Below the pieces are notes generated by a model, which saw nothing but the letters and a program-made list of their open reading frames with translations, was not told the DNA's origin and did no database searches. DNA of 64,000 bases, from assembly GCA_964017235.1 (NCBI GenBank), contig OZ024931.1, positions 93,405,721 through 93,469,720 of the forward strand. The letters run 5' to 3'. Below are positions 10,819-21,600 of this stretch, piece after piece (within the stretch, counting starts at the first letter, position 1; the number at the start of each line of letters is the position of its first letter). Both the position numbers and the translations under genes were made by a program. This DNA comes from Sabellastarte sp. h YS-2021 (lineage: Eukaryota; Annelida; Polychaeta; Sabellida; Sabellidae).

Positions 10819-10925
10819 CATAATACCTATAGTTTAAAAGATATTGTGTAAGGCACTTCTACAATATCTATTGTGAACATTTACTTGAGTGACATTATAA
10901 CACTTCAATTTTCTTGCTGTTATTT
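10780..10925. repeat. Inverted repeat arm, right (Penelope-like terminal structure)
   Basis: Mirror of 10,588-10,733. It ends exactly at the target-site duplication (10,926), so it is the 5' terminus of the minus-strand element. A transcript across both arms would fold into a hairpin of about 146 bp. Confidence 0.9.
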
Positions 10926-10940
10926 CACACACAAAAGAGC
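10926..10940. repeat. Target-site duplication, right copy
   Basis: CACACACAAAAGAGC, identical to 7095-7109. It marks the 5' boundary of the Penelope-like element. Confidence 0.9.
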
Positions 10941-11022
10941 CTAATCCTCTTTGATATTGGGACAGTTTGACAATGACTCAGGTATAATTACTGTCACTTT
11001 AAACAGGTATATCACCATAGCA

Positions 11023-11155
11023 GTAGCAGGTCTAGAGGTGGGGGATTGGAGGGGGCGTGGACAGGCCATAAAAAGCCCCATGACAAGGGTTTCAAACTCT
11101 GGAAGGGGGGGGGGGGGTCGTGCTCCCCCCCCCCCAGATCTGCCTCTGATGAGCT
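11023..11155. mobile_element. Small MITE-like element with G/C-tract ends
   Basis: The left end reads GCAGGTCTAGAGGTGGGGG. The right end, read on the minus strand, is AGAGGCAGATCTGGGGGG, an imperfect inverted repeat. Near the right end a G13 run and a C11 run face each other across a few bases (about 11,105-11,143) and could form a strong hairpin. The same end motif occurs once more near 6117. Length about 130 bp, no coding capacity. Confidence 0.5.
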
Positions 11156-11164
11156 GCAAATGGG

Positions 11165-11700
11165 TAGTGCACTAGACTTTGTGGAAGTCTGGCAATAAAA
11201 ACAAATTCTTAGTCGGATCCATCCAACATCTGTCTGTCCTACAACTCAGATGGTCACCCATCCAACTACTTAAGTTGCCCATTGCCGCTGAACTTCAATG
11301 ATGAGCTTGTACTAATCACACCACACCAATTCCCATGAAAGTTTGGTGACAAAAAATGACAAAGATGAAAAAGTGATCTATAAAAGCACAAGCGTCATTA
11401 GACCTTGCACTTAAAAATGTTCCTTGAGGTAAACCTCGCAAATTCAAAAAAGAATATTTTAGAAGGATGAATCAAAAATGTTTATCTATGTCAGAAAATC
11501 ACCACTTTCGAAAGATAAACAAATAACATACTCATGTCATACATTTTCCCAAATTCAACATGTTTTGTTCCAAAATATGACCTATTTTTATGATTAAAGT
11601 TGTAATATGTAAGTGAATAGACTCCTGCCTTATAATCTCTCTCTATGATTGATTATTTCGAATACTGTTATTTCATATTCTCATCAGAGGCAATAATTTA
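11165..11700 (+). repeat. Interspersed repeat copy, related to 22,786-23,200
   Basis: Shared, diverged phrases with the second copy occur in the same order: a GCAATAAAAAC/AACAATAAAAG word, AAGTGATC followed by AARYRCMAGCSTCATTAGA, and ATTYCATATTCT near the end. The 5S-like segment at 11,240-11,325 lies inside this copy. Family unknown. Confidence 0.4.
11240..11325 (-). pseudogene. 5S rRNA-like fragment
   Basis: The plus strand reads GGTCACCCATCCAACTACTTA, then a TTGCTGAACTTC-like block, and ends CACACCACACC. This is the antisense pattern of 5S rRNA (internal promoter region on the minus strand), with several mismatches and small gaps. It is more likely a degenerate 5S pseudogene or the head of a 5S-derived SINE than a working gene. 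Confidence 0.45.
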
Positions 11701-13189
11701 AAAGAGTCAGAATTTCCCCCCCTGAGGTGGAAAAATTTACTCCCATTGGCTCCGGCGGATCAGGGGAGCTGCTCCTGTGCTCCTGCAGAGCAGAGGATCC
11801 AGTTAGGGATTCTAAATACAAGACTTCCCCAAAAAATGAAAGGAGTAGATTAGTATCACTTTAATAGTATTCTAATGGCTAAAAATGTGTTTATTAGTGC
11901 CATTGTTGCACTCTTCAAGTTCCTGTATTGAGAGATTAAAATTATAGTAACTGATATGTTAGTGAAAATACATTAATATGTCTAATGCATTTGTGGGCAC
12001 TCTATTTTGGCTGTATAAAATATATTTTCTATTTGTTAAAAAATATATATACATCAAGTTATTTTATATTATTAAAATAATGATAAAAAACAATAAAGTG
12101 AAACTGATTTGTTTATTTATTAATGATTCTGGGTATCAACAAAATCACAGATAGTGAACCTGAGTCATAGCTACTCTTTAAGCACTTGAGACTTCATGCA
12201 AATACATTTTCAGCTTGAGTAGGGCTGATATTGATCTTATTTTGCTATATCTATTAGAAAATCCAAAATAAAAATTTCAGTATGTTCCATGTTGCCATGT
12301 AATAGTGACAGCAGTGAGACTAGATGAGGTATGGAGAGAGATCAATAGGAGCCTCAACTGCAGCATTCTATCAACAAATATATGGCTCAAAGTTTGGATT
12401 ATGGGAGCAGCTGTATGAATATAGTCCTGTTTCACGCTCTTAAATCATGGATAGTAGGAAAATATATATATTGGATAGTGTCATCAGATAAGTGTGATTT
12501 ATGTGGCTCCTGTCAATCCAAATAGTGTGATTTTCAATTGGATTGAGGAGAATAATAGTTGTGAGGTATAGTGTCATCTTATTGCGCCCCTAACCCAGGT
12601 GCCACCTATCCCTTATTGACCTCTTTTTATGTCAGAAATCATAGATTTAGTGTTGGTTGTTCTTGTGAAACATGACTTATTTTTCTTGTTGGTAATCTAA
12701 ATTAGATTCAGAGTTGAAAATAGTACATATATTTTAGGGTCAAGTTTCAACACTAAATCAACATGTTTTCAAAGGTCTATGCCTGCTGGGATAGCTTAAG
12801 CATTAAAATGTGCTATTAAGTATAAAGTGGTCTGTAAATGTTGTGAAAAAAAGAACCCAATGCATGAGTGAAATTAATATGTATCACTTAAAAGGTGGTA
12901 TAAGGGATTTACATTAATATTGGATCAATGCTGAAAATATTTATGGATGCTTGGCAACATGATGTGACGTAAGAAGAAAAGTGTAGGATCTCTATTCTAA
13001 GTTTGAAGTAAATATCATATGCAGCAAATGTCCTGTCAGTACATTTTTGTTTTTGAATGTTTATCGTTTTTATATGCTAAAATTCTAAGGTGCAGCAAGA
13101 AAATAAAAGGTAGTAGCTAAATCAGAAATTGGTGGGTAGAAAAGCTGTCATCAGAAAGCATTAGCACAGCTAGATGAGGGACACTATGG
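11701..13189. other. AT-rich noncoding DNA
   Basis: No ORF with recognisable content, no RNA gene. Short AT-rich runs only. Confidence 0.5.
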
Positions 13190-13530
13190 ATAATAGGTTT
13201 CATGAAAGAGGTGAGCCTTAAGCTCATGCCTGAGGGTGACTGTGTGGGGTAGATCATACAGCAAGTAGGAGACTGTTCCAAAGTCTGGATCAGTCATTAG
13301 CAAAACAGCTACCAAAGTGAGTTTTAGACTTATGAATCTGAGAAGTAAAGGTAGGAACAGCTAGGTATATCATTGTAGAATATGTTGTAGAATATGTTGT
13401 AGAATATGTAATAATTTATGTAATCATGGATGTAGTGCAGCAGACCAGAATCCAAGCATTTGTAAATGAGGGTTGCAGTTTTGAAAGAAAATCTTTGTTT
13501 AACAGGGAGCCAATGCAGTGACTTCATTAC
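13190..13530 (-). pseudogene. Degenerate LINE tail (CR1/L2-like C-terminus)
   Basis: On the minus strand, from 13,527, LHWLPVKQRFSFKTATLIYKC matches the conserved block after the RT domain of jockey-superfamily LINEs. Further on, a second frame gives YDLPHTVTLRHELKAHLF, the typical LPxxVRxxxxLxxFKxxLKTHLF-like end. Between them lies a short expansion of GTAGAATATGTT (about 13,375-13,405). The frames do not connect, so this is an old, broken fragment of a different copy from the one at 504-1760. Confidence 0.75.
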
Positions 13531-14425
13531 CAGTATGACTAGGGTCCACTTACAAGAACCTGTAACAACTCATGCCAACGCATAACTACATTGGTATAAT
13601 ATTCTGGGGGATAGGTGTTAGAGAGTTTTCAAAAGTGTCAATCAGAACATTATTTGTTTACACAAGATTTTTTGTGCTTGTTGTTATTTGTGGAATTTGT
13701 AAATTCACTTATGTTGTGTTAGTTGGATTTAATTGTTGAATTGATCCAATCTGTTGCTTTGCATGTGCAATATCTTCTCCATGCCGATGAAATCAGTGTA
13801 CAAAATTAAAACAAAAAAGTATCAAAAAGTGGTAATCAAGGGTATTCTAGGTCAATAAATCCGTGGGTGTGAATGAGAGGAGGATACTAAGTGTGAAAGC
13901 TTGAGTTCAAGAGTTGAGTTTAATAAATTTACTGAGAGACTGGTTCTTGTATGACAAGGAAGAGCTAGAGTTCCAAAAAGTCGATGGATGATAACAGAAT
14001 GACTAGAAAAATTGTTTGCAGGATTTCTGAACTTTATAGTCAAAAGGAGTTGAAGGAACTTAAACTTTCTCCAACTGTGTCTGGTAGTTTTCAGCAGAGT
14101 GTAAGCATCGAGTTTTGTCACTATATGGTATATTGCTTGATTGAGATTCTGTTAAATAAATTCAGGGTTATGTTATTTTTTCAAGATCATAGTTTGAAAT
14201 TATGGATATACTTTAACTTAAAGATAATAATCATGTACTCGTGTTTTCCTCAAGTTTTAATTATCATTATTACCTAGAATCCGGAACATTGAAAACTTAT
14301 TTTAGAAGAGTCATACTTTTTCGGGAAATTCGTATGTTTGTGGATGTTTCGAGGACCTTCGCCCCAACGTTAACCTTCTTGTCAAAAGTTTTTAAAAATT
14401 ACAATGTCTGAAGGGGAAGGTCCAC
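13531..14425. other. AT-rich noncoding DNA
   Basis: ORFs here (13,852-14,121; 13,984-14,277) are short, overlap on opposite strands and lack motifs. Confidence 0.5.
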
Positions 14426-14512
14426 CTAAAAGATTATTACATAAATTATTTGATGCATATATAAGCATATTTGATGGCCCTGTGACGTTTTATAAAGGTA
14501 AACTGAAGTACT

Positions 14513-14616
14513 TACTATCAAATTGAGGTTGAAGACCCATTTATCGCCCATTGGGAACAGTACGGTTGTGGTGTACTGCTTCCCTGCATAAGTTGGCCGC
14601 GGCTCATCTACAGGCT
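14513..14616 (-). CDS. Exon-like open segment, product unknown
   Basis: On the minus strand a stretch encoding EPRPTYAGKQYTTTVLF and then GDKWVFNLNLI is more GC-rich than its surroundings. A good donor GTAAGT follows it (near 14,515-14,510), and a pyrimidine-rich tract ending in TAG lies upstream (near 14,610). I do not recognise the peptide. Against a real exon, part of it (14,568-14,594) is repeated in inverse orientation at 14,759-14,788, so it may belong to a repeat. Confidence 0.25.
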
Positions 14617-14788
14617 CCAGAAAGACAAATAGGTTATTGTACACCAATAAAAACTGTTGCATATAATACGATTAACAATAATACATGGTTTCAGACTGTA
14701 GTAGGCCACCCATGTTAAAGCCCTGTGAAGCTGTGGTGAGGGCGGCCAACTTATGACTGCGGCCAACTTATGCAGCGAAGCAGTAACT
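14568..14788. repeat. Inverted repeat, arms of about 27 bp
   Basis: 14,568-14,594 and 14,759-14,788 are inverted copies built around GCGGCCAACTTATGCAG, with one or two mismatches. A third partial copy (GCGGCCAACTTATG) lies at about 14,743. The spacer is about 165 bp. Confidence 0.65.
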
Positions 14789-15817
14789 GGAGTTTTTTTG
14801 TTTTTGGTTCGTGATGATTACTTCTATTCAACACAGAGTCATGTGACTACACTTGTATACAATAATTTTTGACAAGATGTGTTTTTGGTCATGCCTTGCT
14901 ACGTATCAGTTGTGGCCGGTATCGTCGTCTTATGTAACTTCGACGTATATACAACTTCGACGTAATACATATATCATCGTTTTTGAAGTGTTTTCAAGGG
15001 TTTTTAAGATCAATTACAGATTTAATTATTTGGACAATAATTGCATATTTTGCTTGTTTATTATTAGTTTAAAAGCCAGATATTTTAACAACTTTTTGAA
15101 ACTCCCTCCCCACGAACGTACATTTTCTTCCTGTTGATGGATCCCCCAAAACCAGTACCGAGTGCAAAAATGCCATGCTAAACCCCAGATAAGAAGTAAG
15201 TGTTGGCCAATTGTGTTAATTCATTAGGTTCATTTAAAAACGTAAATTTGGCATGACATATTGGTGTAAATATGTTTCAGGTTATGTCATAGTATTGTGG
15301 TAAACATCTGTTCTCCCATTTTGTATGTTTATATCTAAGTTAGGAAGAGTCTTATTCCACAACAACTCTTACATAAGGTCTACTTTTTTTACTAAATCAT
15401 CTACTTTGTTAAAAATGGTGAAAAAGTTCATTTTCTTGAGGAAAAATGCTGTTTTTAATATTGTGGCGCAGTTTATTATCAATAAAACACAAGATTCCCT
15501 GCAATAAATGCATATTTTAAAAACATTCTATCATCTAAGGTACCTCAACAGATCACTTGAAATCTAAGTAGAGGTCTAAGGTGACCTTAGAGTTAGGAAT
15601 GTTGATGAATACCATTTTGTTTCCAAGTTAGTAAAAGTTTGAGAAAAACTTAGAATCCAAGTTAGAAACAGTCCGAGTATTGTTGAAGAATATGGCCCCA
15701 GATCAGGACCAAGGAAAATATTCCAATCACTTCATTAAATTTGCCATGCCACAAAATGACAAACATTTGCTTTTGCTGTATAATAGTTCCTCCACACATT
15801 TCACTGCTGAACTAATT
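14789..15817. other. Mixed-composition DNA, no gene recognised
   Basis: The part at 14,880-14,970 is richer in CpG and holds a direct repeat of ACTTCGACGTA about 21 bp apart. Open frames are short. I looked for the missing NDUFB10 first exon here and did not find it. Confidence 0.4.
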
Positions 15818-16146
15818 GTATCCGAAAGTCGGGGATACTTAGGATTCAGTACGGTCATGCTGCCGCCGCAGAGATTTCCTTTTGGACGCGATAACTTTAA
15901 AAATATTTTAGTTAGAACTTTCAAATTTGGTATGTGGGTATATATGGGCAATGCCACGAACGCTATTGTTTTGTGACCTTGACCTTCAATCTCAAGGTCA
16001 CTGGTGGCCTCTTAAAGGTCAGATTTTGGCCATTTTTTTTACTTTTTGGCCCAGTTCTCCTATACAGAAAGTCAGATCATCCTATGGCTGGTATATATAA
16101 TACACATATATGTCCTCTGTAAGCATGCAGAAATTTGACCTTGAAG

Positions 16147-16560
16147 CTCTTCATTGAAGGTCATCCACTGACCGCCAAAGTACCTGACCGAGGGTCATTT
16201 TTGGCCTTTTTGGAGATATTTTCACACTTAATGCTGACTATATAGCATGGAAACTATTGAAAATGGCTTTGGAGGTTGAGTACTTGATGGACTTCTACCA
16301 TCCAGGCTTACTGGTTACAGATCTTCATTTAAGGTCATCCACTGACCGACAAAGTACCTGACCAAGGGTCATTTTTGGCAAATTTGGAGATATTTTCACA
16401 CTTAATGCCGACTATATTGCATGGAAACTATTGAAAATGGCTTTGGAGATTGAGTACATGATGGAGTACCAGCATCCAGGCTTACCGGTTACAGATCTTC
16501 ATTTAAGGTCATCCACTGACCGCCAAAGTACCTGACCAAGGGTCATTTTTGGCCCTCTAT
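16147..16560 (+). repeat. Tandem repeat, about 175-bp unit, 2.4 copies
   Basis: TCTTCATTTAAGGTCATCC (first copy slightly different) starts near 16,147, 16,322 and 16,496. The units share GGGTCATTTTTGG and GGAGATATTTTCACAC and are about 90% alike by eye. Confidence 0.85.
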
Positions 16561-16574
16561 TTGTTTGTTTGTTT

Positions 16575-18420
16575 GTGAACAAGATAACTCAAAAACTGAC
16601 AGATGGATTTTGATAAAATTTTCAGGATATGTCCAAAATGGTAAAAGGAAGATATGATTAAATTTTGGGAGTGATCCGGATCACTGTCTGGATCTTCTGG
16701 ATCCATGAAATTTAATTTTTAAAGACAGATAACTCAAAAACTTATGGGTGCATTTTGATAAAATTTTCAGGAAAAGTCCTTAATGGGATGAGGAACAAGT
16801 GATTATATTTTGGGAGTGATCTGGATCACTGTCTGGATCATCCGGATCCAGGCTGCCAGATGTGTTTGTGTACAATATAGCTCAAAAACTTATGGATGGA
16901 TTTTGATGAAATTTTCAGGATATGTCTGAAAAGGTAAAAGGATGAAATGGTTGAATTTTGGAAGTGATCCGGATCAGTATATGGATCTTCTGGATCCATG
17001 AAATGTAATTTTTAAAGACAGATACCTCAAAAAGTTATGGATGGATTTTGATGACATTTTCAGCAAATGACCTAAATGGTACAAGGAACAAGTGATTACA
17101 TTTTTGGAGTGATCTGGATCACTGTCTGGATCATCTGGATCCAGGCTGCAACATAATTTTAGGATGAATTTTGATGATATTTTTAGGATATGTTACAAAT
17201 GGTAAAAGGAAGAAGTGGTAAAAGGAAGAAATGGTTCAAATTTGTGAGTGATCTGGACCACTATCTGGATCTTCTGGATCCATGAAATATAATTTTTAAA
17301 GACAAATAGCTCAAAAAGTCATGGGTGGATTTTGATGAAATTTTCTGGAAAAGTCCTAAATGGGACAAGGAACAAGTGATTAGATTTTGGGAGTGATCTG
17401 GATCATGTGGATCCAGGCTGCCAGATGTGTTTGTGTACAAGATAAATCAAAAATTTATGGACGGATTTTGATGAAATTTTCAGGATATGTCTGAAAAGGT
17501 AATAGGATGAAATGATTGAATTTTGGAAGTGATCCGGATCACTATATGGATCTTCTGGATCCATGAAATGTAATTTTTAAAGACAGATACCTCAAAAAGT
17601 TATGCATGGATTGTGATGACATTTTCAGCAAATGACCTAAATGGTGCGAGGAACAAGTGATTAGATTTTGGGAGTGATCTGGATCACTGTCTGGATCATC
17701 TGGATCCAGGCTGCCAGATGTGTTTGTGTACAATGTAGTTGAAAAACGTATGGACGGATTTTGATGAAATTTTCGGGATATGTCTGAAAAGATAAAAGGA
17801 TGAAATGGCTGAATTTTGGAAGTGATGTGGATCACTATATGGATCTTCTGGATCCATGAAATGTAATTTTTAAAGACAGATACCTCAAAAAGTTATGGAT
17901 GGATTGTGATGACATTTTCAACAAATGACCTAAATGGTACAAGGAACAAGTGATTACATTTTTGGAGTGATCTGGATCATCTGGATCCAGGCTGCAACAG
18001 AATTTTAGGATGAATTTTGATGATATTTTTAGGATATGTTACAAATGGTAAAAGGAAGAAGTGGTAAAAGGAAGAAATGATTCAATTTTGCGATTGATCT
18101 GGACCACTATCTGGATCTTCTGGATCCAAGAAATGTAATTTTTAAAGACAAATAGCTCAAAAAGTCATGGATGGATTTTTATGAAATTTTCAGGATATGT
18201 CTTAAATGGGACAAAGAACAAGTGATTAGTTTTTGGGAGTAATCTGGATCACTGTCTGGATCATGTGGATTCAGGCTGCCAGATGTGTTTGTGTACAAGA
18301 TAACTAAAAACTTATGGACGGATTTTGATGAAATTTTTAGAATATGTCTGAAAAGGTAAAAGGAAGACAGATATAAGTGAAAGAACTAGTGATTAGCTTT
18401 TGGGAGTAATCAGGCTCAAG
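16575..18420 (+). repeat. Tandem array of two alternating monomers, about 300-bp dimer
   Basis: Two related half-units alternate. One ends in GGATCCATGAAATnTAATTTTTAAAGACA. The other ends in GGATCCAGGCTGCCAGATGTG or a shortened GGATCCAGGCTGCAACA. Both share a TGGATTTTGATGAAATTTTCAGG core. About six dimers are present, with start points of the AAAGACAGATA half near 16,724, 17,015, 17,297, 17,578, 17,872 and 18,145. BamHI-type GGATCC words recur throughout. Confidence 0.85.
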
Positions 18421-18486
18421 ACCGACATATTCACGCCTTAACTATGTCCTGTCCGGGGATACACTGCGTCATGACGCAATCTCTAG

Positions 18487-18642
18487 TTAATATTGCACCA
18501 TTTATTTTAGTTTTGTGTTGCATAAAAAACACTTCAAATCCATTTAACTCTTTGTGTAAAGTTTTCCATTTCTGTATATTCAGTAGATATGTGTAATACA
18601 TTGTAAATAGTTTACTAAATTTTACATAAATATGGCTTAATT
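18487..18642. other. Spacer between two Helentron-like elements
   Basis: 156 bp of AT-rich sequence with no repeat or coding signal. It starts with the TT flank of element A and ends with the TT flank of element B. Confidence 0.6.
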
Positions 18643-21600
18643 GTATCCACCGGAAGCAACCGGTGGATACTTTGGTTTAGCGTTCGCTACGCCGCCGCCG
18701 CGCGTAGAGAGATTTTCGGCATTAACGCTCTAAGAGGAAAACAACAGCAGCTAGGTTCACCAAATTTGCAGGATATCTTCATTGGGGGGTAAGCTTCTCT
18801 GGGAAGGAAAATAGCCTCATTCTGAAAAACAAGATGGCCGCCACGGGCATTTCTTTGAAAATAATCTACATTTTTCTACTGGCTGTTGCTCATAGGTAGA
18901 AAGTTGAATCTCTTCATAGGTGATATGTATGACACATATACATGTCCTCTACAACCTTGCACACATTTGACCTTGAAGCTCCTAACTCAAGGTCATCCAC
19001 GGAGTGCCGAAGTAACCCACATAGAGGACTTTAAAAGTGCCTATATCCCTTATTATTGGTCCTAGAGGTTTGCAATGTGAAGCCAACCTATGGGAAATCA
19101 TGTGCTGCGAATCTTCTGATGTAGTCAGATTTGACCTTGGACCCCTCCTTCAAGGTCAAACAAGGATAGCCAAACTTAAAAGTACTTATAAGTCACTTAT
19201 TATCGATCCTAGAGGTTTGGGATGGTAAACCAACATATAGGAAATCATGTGCTACGAATCTTCTGATGTGGTCAGATTTGACCTTGGACCCCTCCTTCTA
19301 GGTCAAACGAGGATAGCCAAACTTAAAAGTGCTTATAACTCGCTTATTATCGATCCTAGAGGTTTGGGATGGTAAACCAACATATAGGAAATCATGGGCT
19401 CGGAATCTTCTGGCGTGGTCGGATTTGACCTTGGGCCCCTCCTTCAAGGTCAAACGAGGATAGCCAAACTTAAAAGTGCTTATAACTCGCTTATTATTGG
19501 TCCTAGAGGTTTGGGATGGTAAACCAACCTATAGGAAAGCATGGGCTGGGAATCTTCTGGCGTGGTCGGATTTGACCTTGGGCCCCTCCTTCAAGGTCAA
19601 ACGAGGACAGCCAAACTTAAAAGTGCTTATAACTCACTTAGTATTGGTCCTAGAGGTTTGGGATGGTAAACCAGCATATAGGAAATCATGGGCTGGGAAT
19701 CTTTTGGTGTGGTCGGATTTGACCTTGGGCCCCTCCTTCAAGGTCAAACGAAGATAGCCAAAGGTAAAAGTGCCTATAACTCACTTATTATTGGTCCTAG
19801 AGGTTTGGGATGGTAAACCAACATATAGAAAATCATGGGCTGGGAATCTTCTGGTGTGGTCGGATTTGACCTTGGGCCGCTCATTCAAGGTCAAACGAGG
19901 ACAGCCAAACTTAAAAGTGCATATAACTCGCTTATTATTGGTCCTAGATGTTTGGGATGGTAAACCAACATATAGAAATCATGCACTGGGAATCTTCTGG
20001 TGTGGTCGGATTTGACCTTGGGCCCCTCCTTCAAGGTCAAATGAGGACAGGCAAACTTAAAAGTGCTTATTACTCGCTTATTATTCGTTCTAGAGGTTTG
20101 GGATGGTAAACCAACCTATAGGAAATCATGGGCTGGGAATCTTCTGGCGTGGTCGGATTTGACCTTGGGCCCCTCCTTCGAGGTCAAACGAGGATAGCCA
20201 AACTTAAAAGTGCTTATAGCTCGCTTATTATTGATCCCAGTGGTTTGGGATGGTAAACCAACATACAGGAAATCATGGGCGGGGAATCTTCTGGCATGGT
20301 CGGATTTGACCTTGGGCCCCTCCTTCAAGGTCAAGTGAGGACAGCCAAACTTAAAAGTGCTTATAACTCGCTTATTATTGGTCCCAGAGGTTTGGGATGG
20401 TAAACCAACATATAGAAAATCATGGGCGGGGAATCTTCTGGCATGGTCGGATTTGACCTTGGGCCCCTCCTTCAAGCTCAAGTGAGGACAGCCAAACTTA
20501 AAAGTGCTTATAACTCGCTTATTATTGGTCCTAGAGGTTTGGGATGGTAAACCAACATATAGAAAATCATGGGCTGGGAATCTTCTGGTGTGGTCGGATT
20601 TGACCTTGGGCCCCTCCTTGAAGGTCAAATGAGGACAGCCAAACTTAAAAGTGCTTATAACTCGCTTATTATTGGTCCTAGAGGTTTGGGATGGTAAGCA
20701 AACATATAGGAAATCATGGGCTGGGAATCTTCTGGTGTGGTCGGATTTGACCTTGGGCCCCTCCTTGAAGGTCAAATGAGGACAGCCAAACTTAAAAGTG
20801 CTTATAACTCGCTTATTATTGGTCCTAGATGTTTGGGATGGTAAACCAACATATAGGAAATCATGGGCTGGGAATCTTCTGGCGTGGTTGGATTTGACCT
20901 TGGGCCCCTCCTTGAAGGTCAAATGAGGACAGCCAAACTTAAAAGTGCTTATAACTCGCTTATTATTGGTCCTAGATGTTTGGGATGGTAAACCAGCATA
21001 TAGAAAATCATGGGCTGGGAATCTTCTGGTGTGGTCGGATTTGACCTTGGGCCCCTCCTTGAAGGTCAAATGAGGATAGCCAAAGGTAAAAGTGCTTATA
21101 ACTCGCTTATTATTGGTCCTAGAGGTTTGGGATGGTAAACCAACCTATAGGAAATCATGGGCTGGGAATCTTCTGGTGTGGTCGGATTTGACCTTGGGCC
21201 CCTCGTTCAAGGTCAAGTGAGGACAGCCAAACTTAAAAGTGCTTATAACTTGCTTATTATTGGACTTAGAGGTTTGGGATAGTAAACCAACATATAGGAA
21301 ATCATGGGCTAGGAATCTTCTGGCGTGGTCGGATTTGACCTTGGGCCCCTCCTTCAAGGTCAGACGAGGACAGCCAAAGGTAAAAGTGCCTATAACTCGC
21401 TTATAATTGGTCCTAGAGGTTTGGGATGGTAAACCAACATATAGAAAATCATGGGCTGGGAATCTTCTGATGTGGTCGGATTTGACCTTGGGCCCCTCCT
21501 TCAAGGTCAAATGAGGACAGCCAAACTTAAAAGCACTTATAACTTGCTTATTATTGATCCTAGAGGTTTGGGATGGTAAACCAACATATAGGAAAGCATG

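Larger units (their letters stand above)
7110..10925 (-). mobile_element. Penelope-like element (GIY-YIG type), near full length
   Basis: About 3.8 kb, bounded by a perfect 15-bp target duplication. In element orientation (minus strand) the parts are: a 5' region with a 146-bp inverted repeat and hammerhead-like cores (10,588-10,925); an upstream ORF in two overlapping frames (10,599-9774); and the main ORF with reverse transcriptase and GIY-YIG endonuclease (9566-7170). The 3' UTR of about 60 bp contains a small hairpin with GGTCT/AGACC arms. Penelope-like elements copy themselves by target-primed reverse transcription and often carry inverted or partial terminal duplications like this one. 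The perfect target duplication and long open frames mean the insertion is young, although the coding part shows one stop and probably one frameshift. Confidence 0.92.
15818..18486 (+). mobile_element. Helentron-like non-autonomous element A (HINE type), complete
   Basis: The 5' end begins GTATCC directly after TT and folds as a hairpin head with the downstream CGGGGATAC (15,830-15,838). It continues with GGATTCAG, a short CCGCCG tract and GGACGCGATAACT, a head shared with the element at 24,143. The 3' end has CCGGGGATAC (18,453-18,462), then the perfect palindrome TGCGTCATGACGCA (18,465-18,478), then ATCTCTAG followed by TT. Termini with a subterminal inverted repeat, a 3' hairpin and insertion between T and T are the known structure of Helentrons and their non-autonomous derivatives. 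There is no Rep/helicase, so it would depend on an autonomous partner. The interior consists of two tandem arrays. Confidence 0.8.

Noticed and set aside
11240-11325. Functional 5S rRNA gene
   Set aside because: Too many mismatches and gaps, and no full 120-nt match.
15130-15200. First exon starting ATGGATCCCCC with donor GTAAGT
   Set aside because: The frame closes after 14 codons and the peptide does not resemble NDUFB10.
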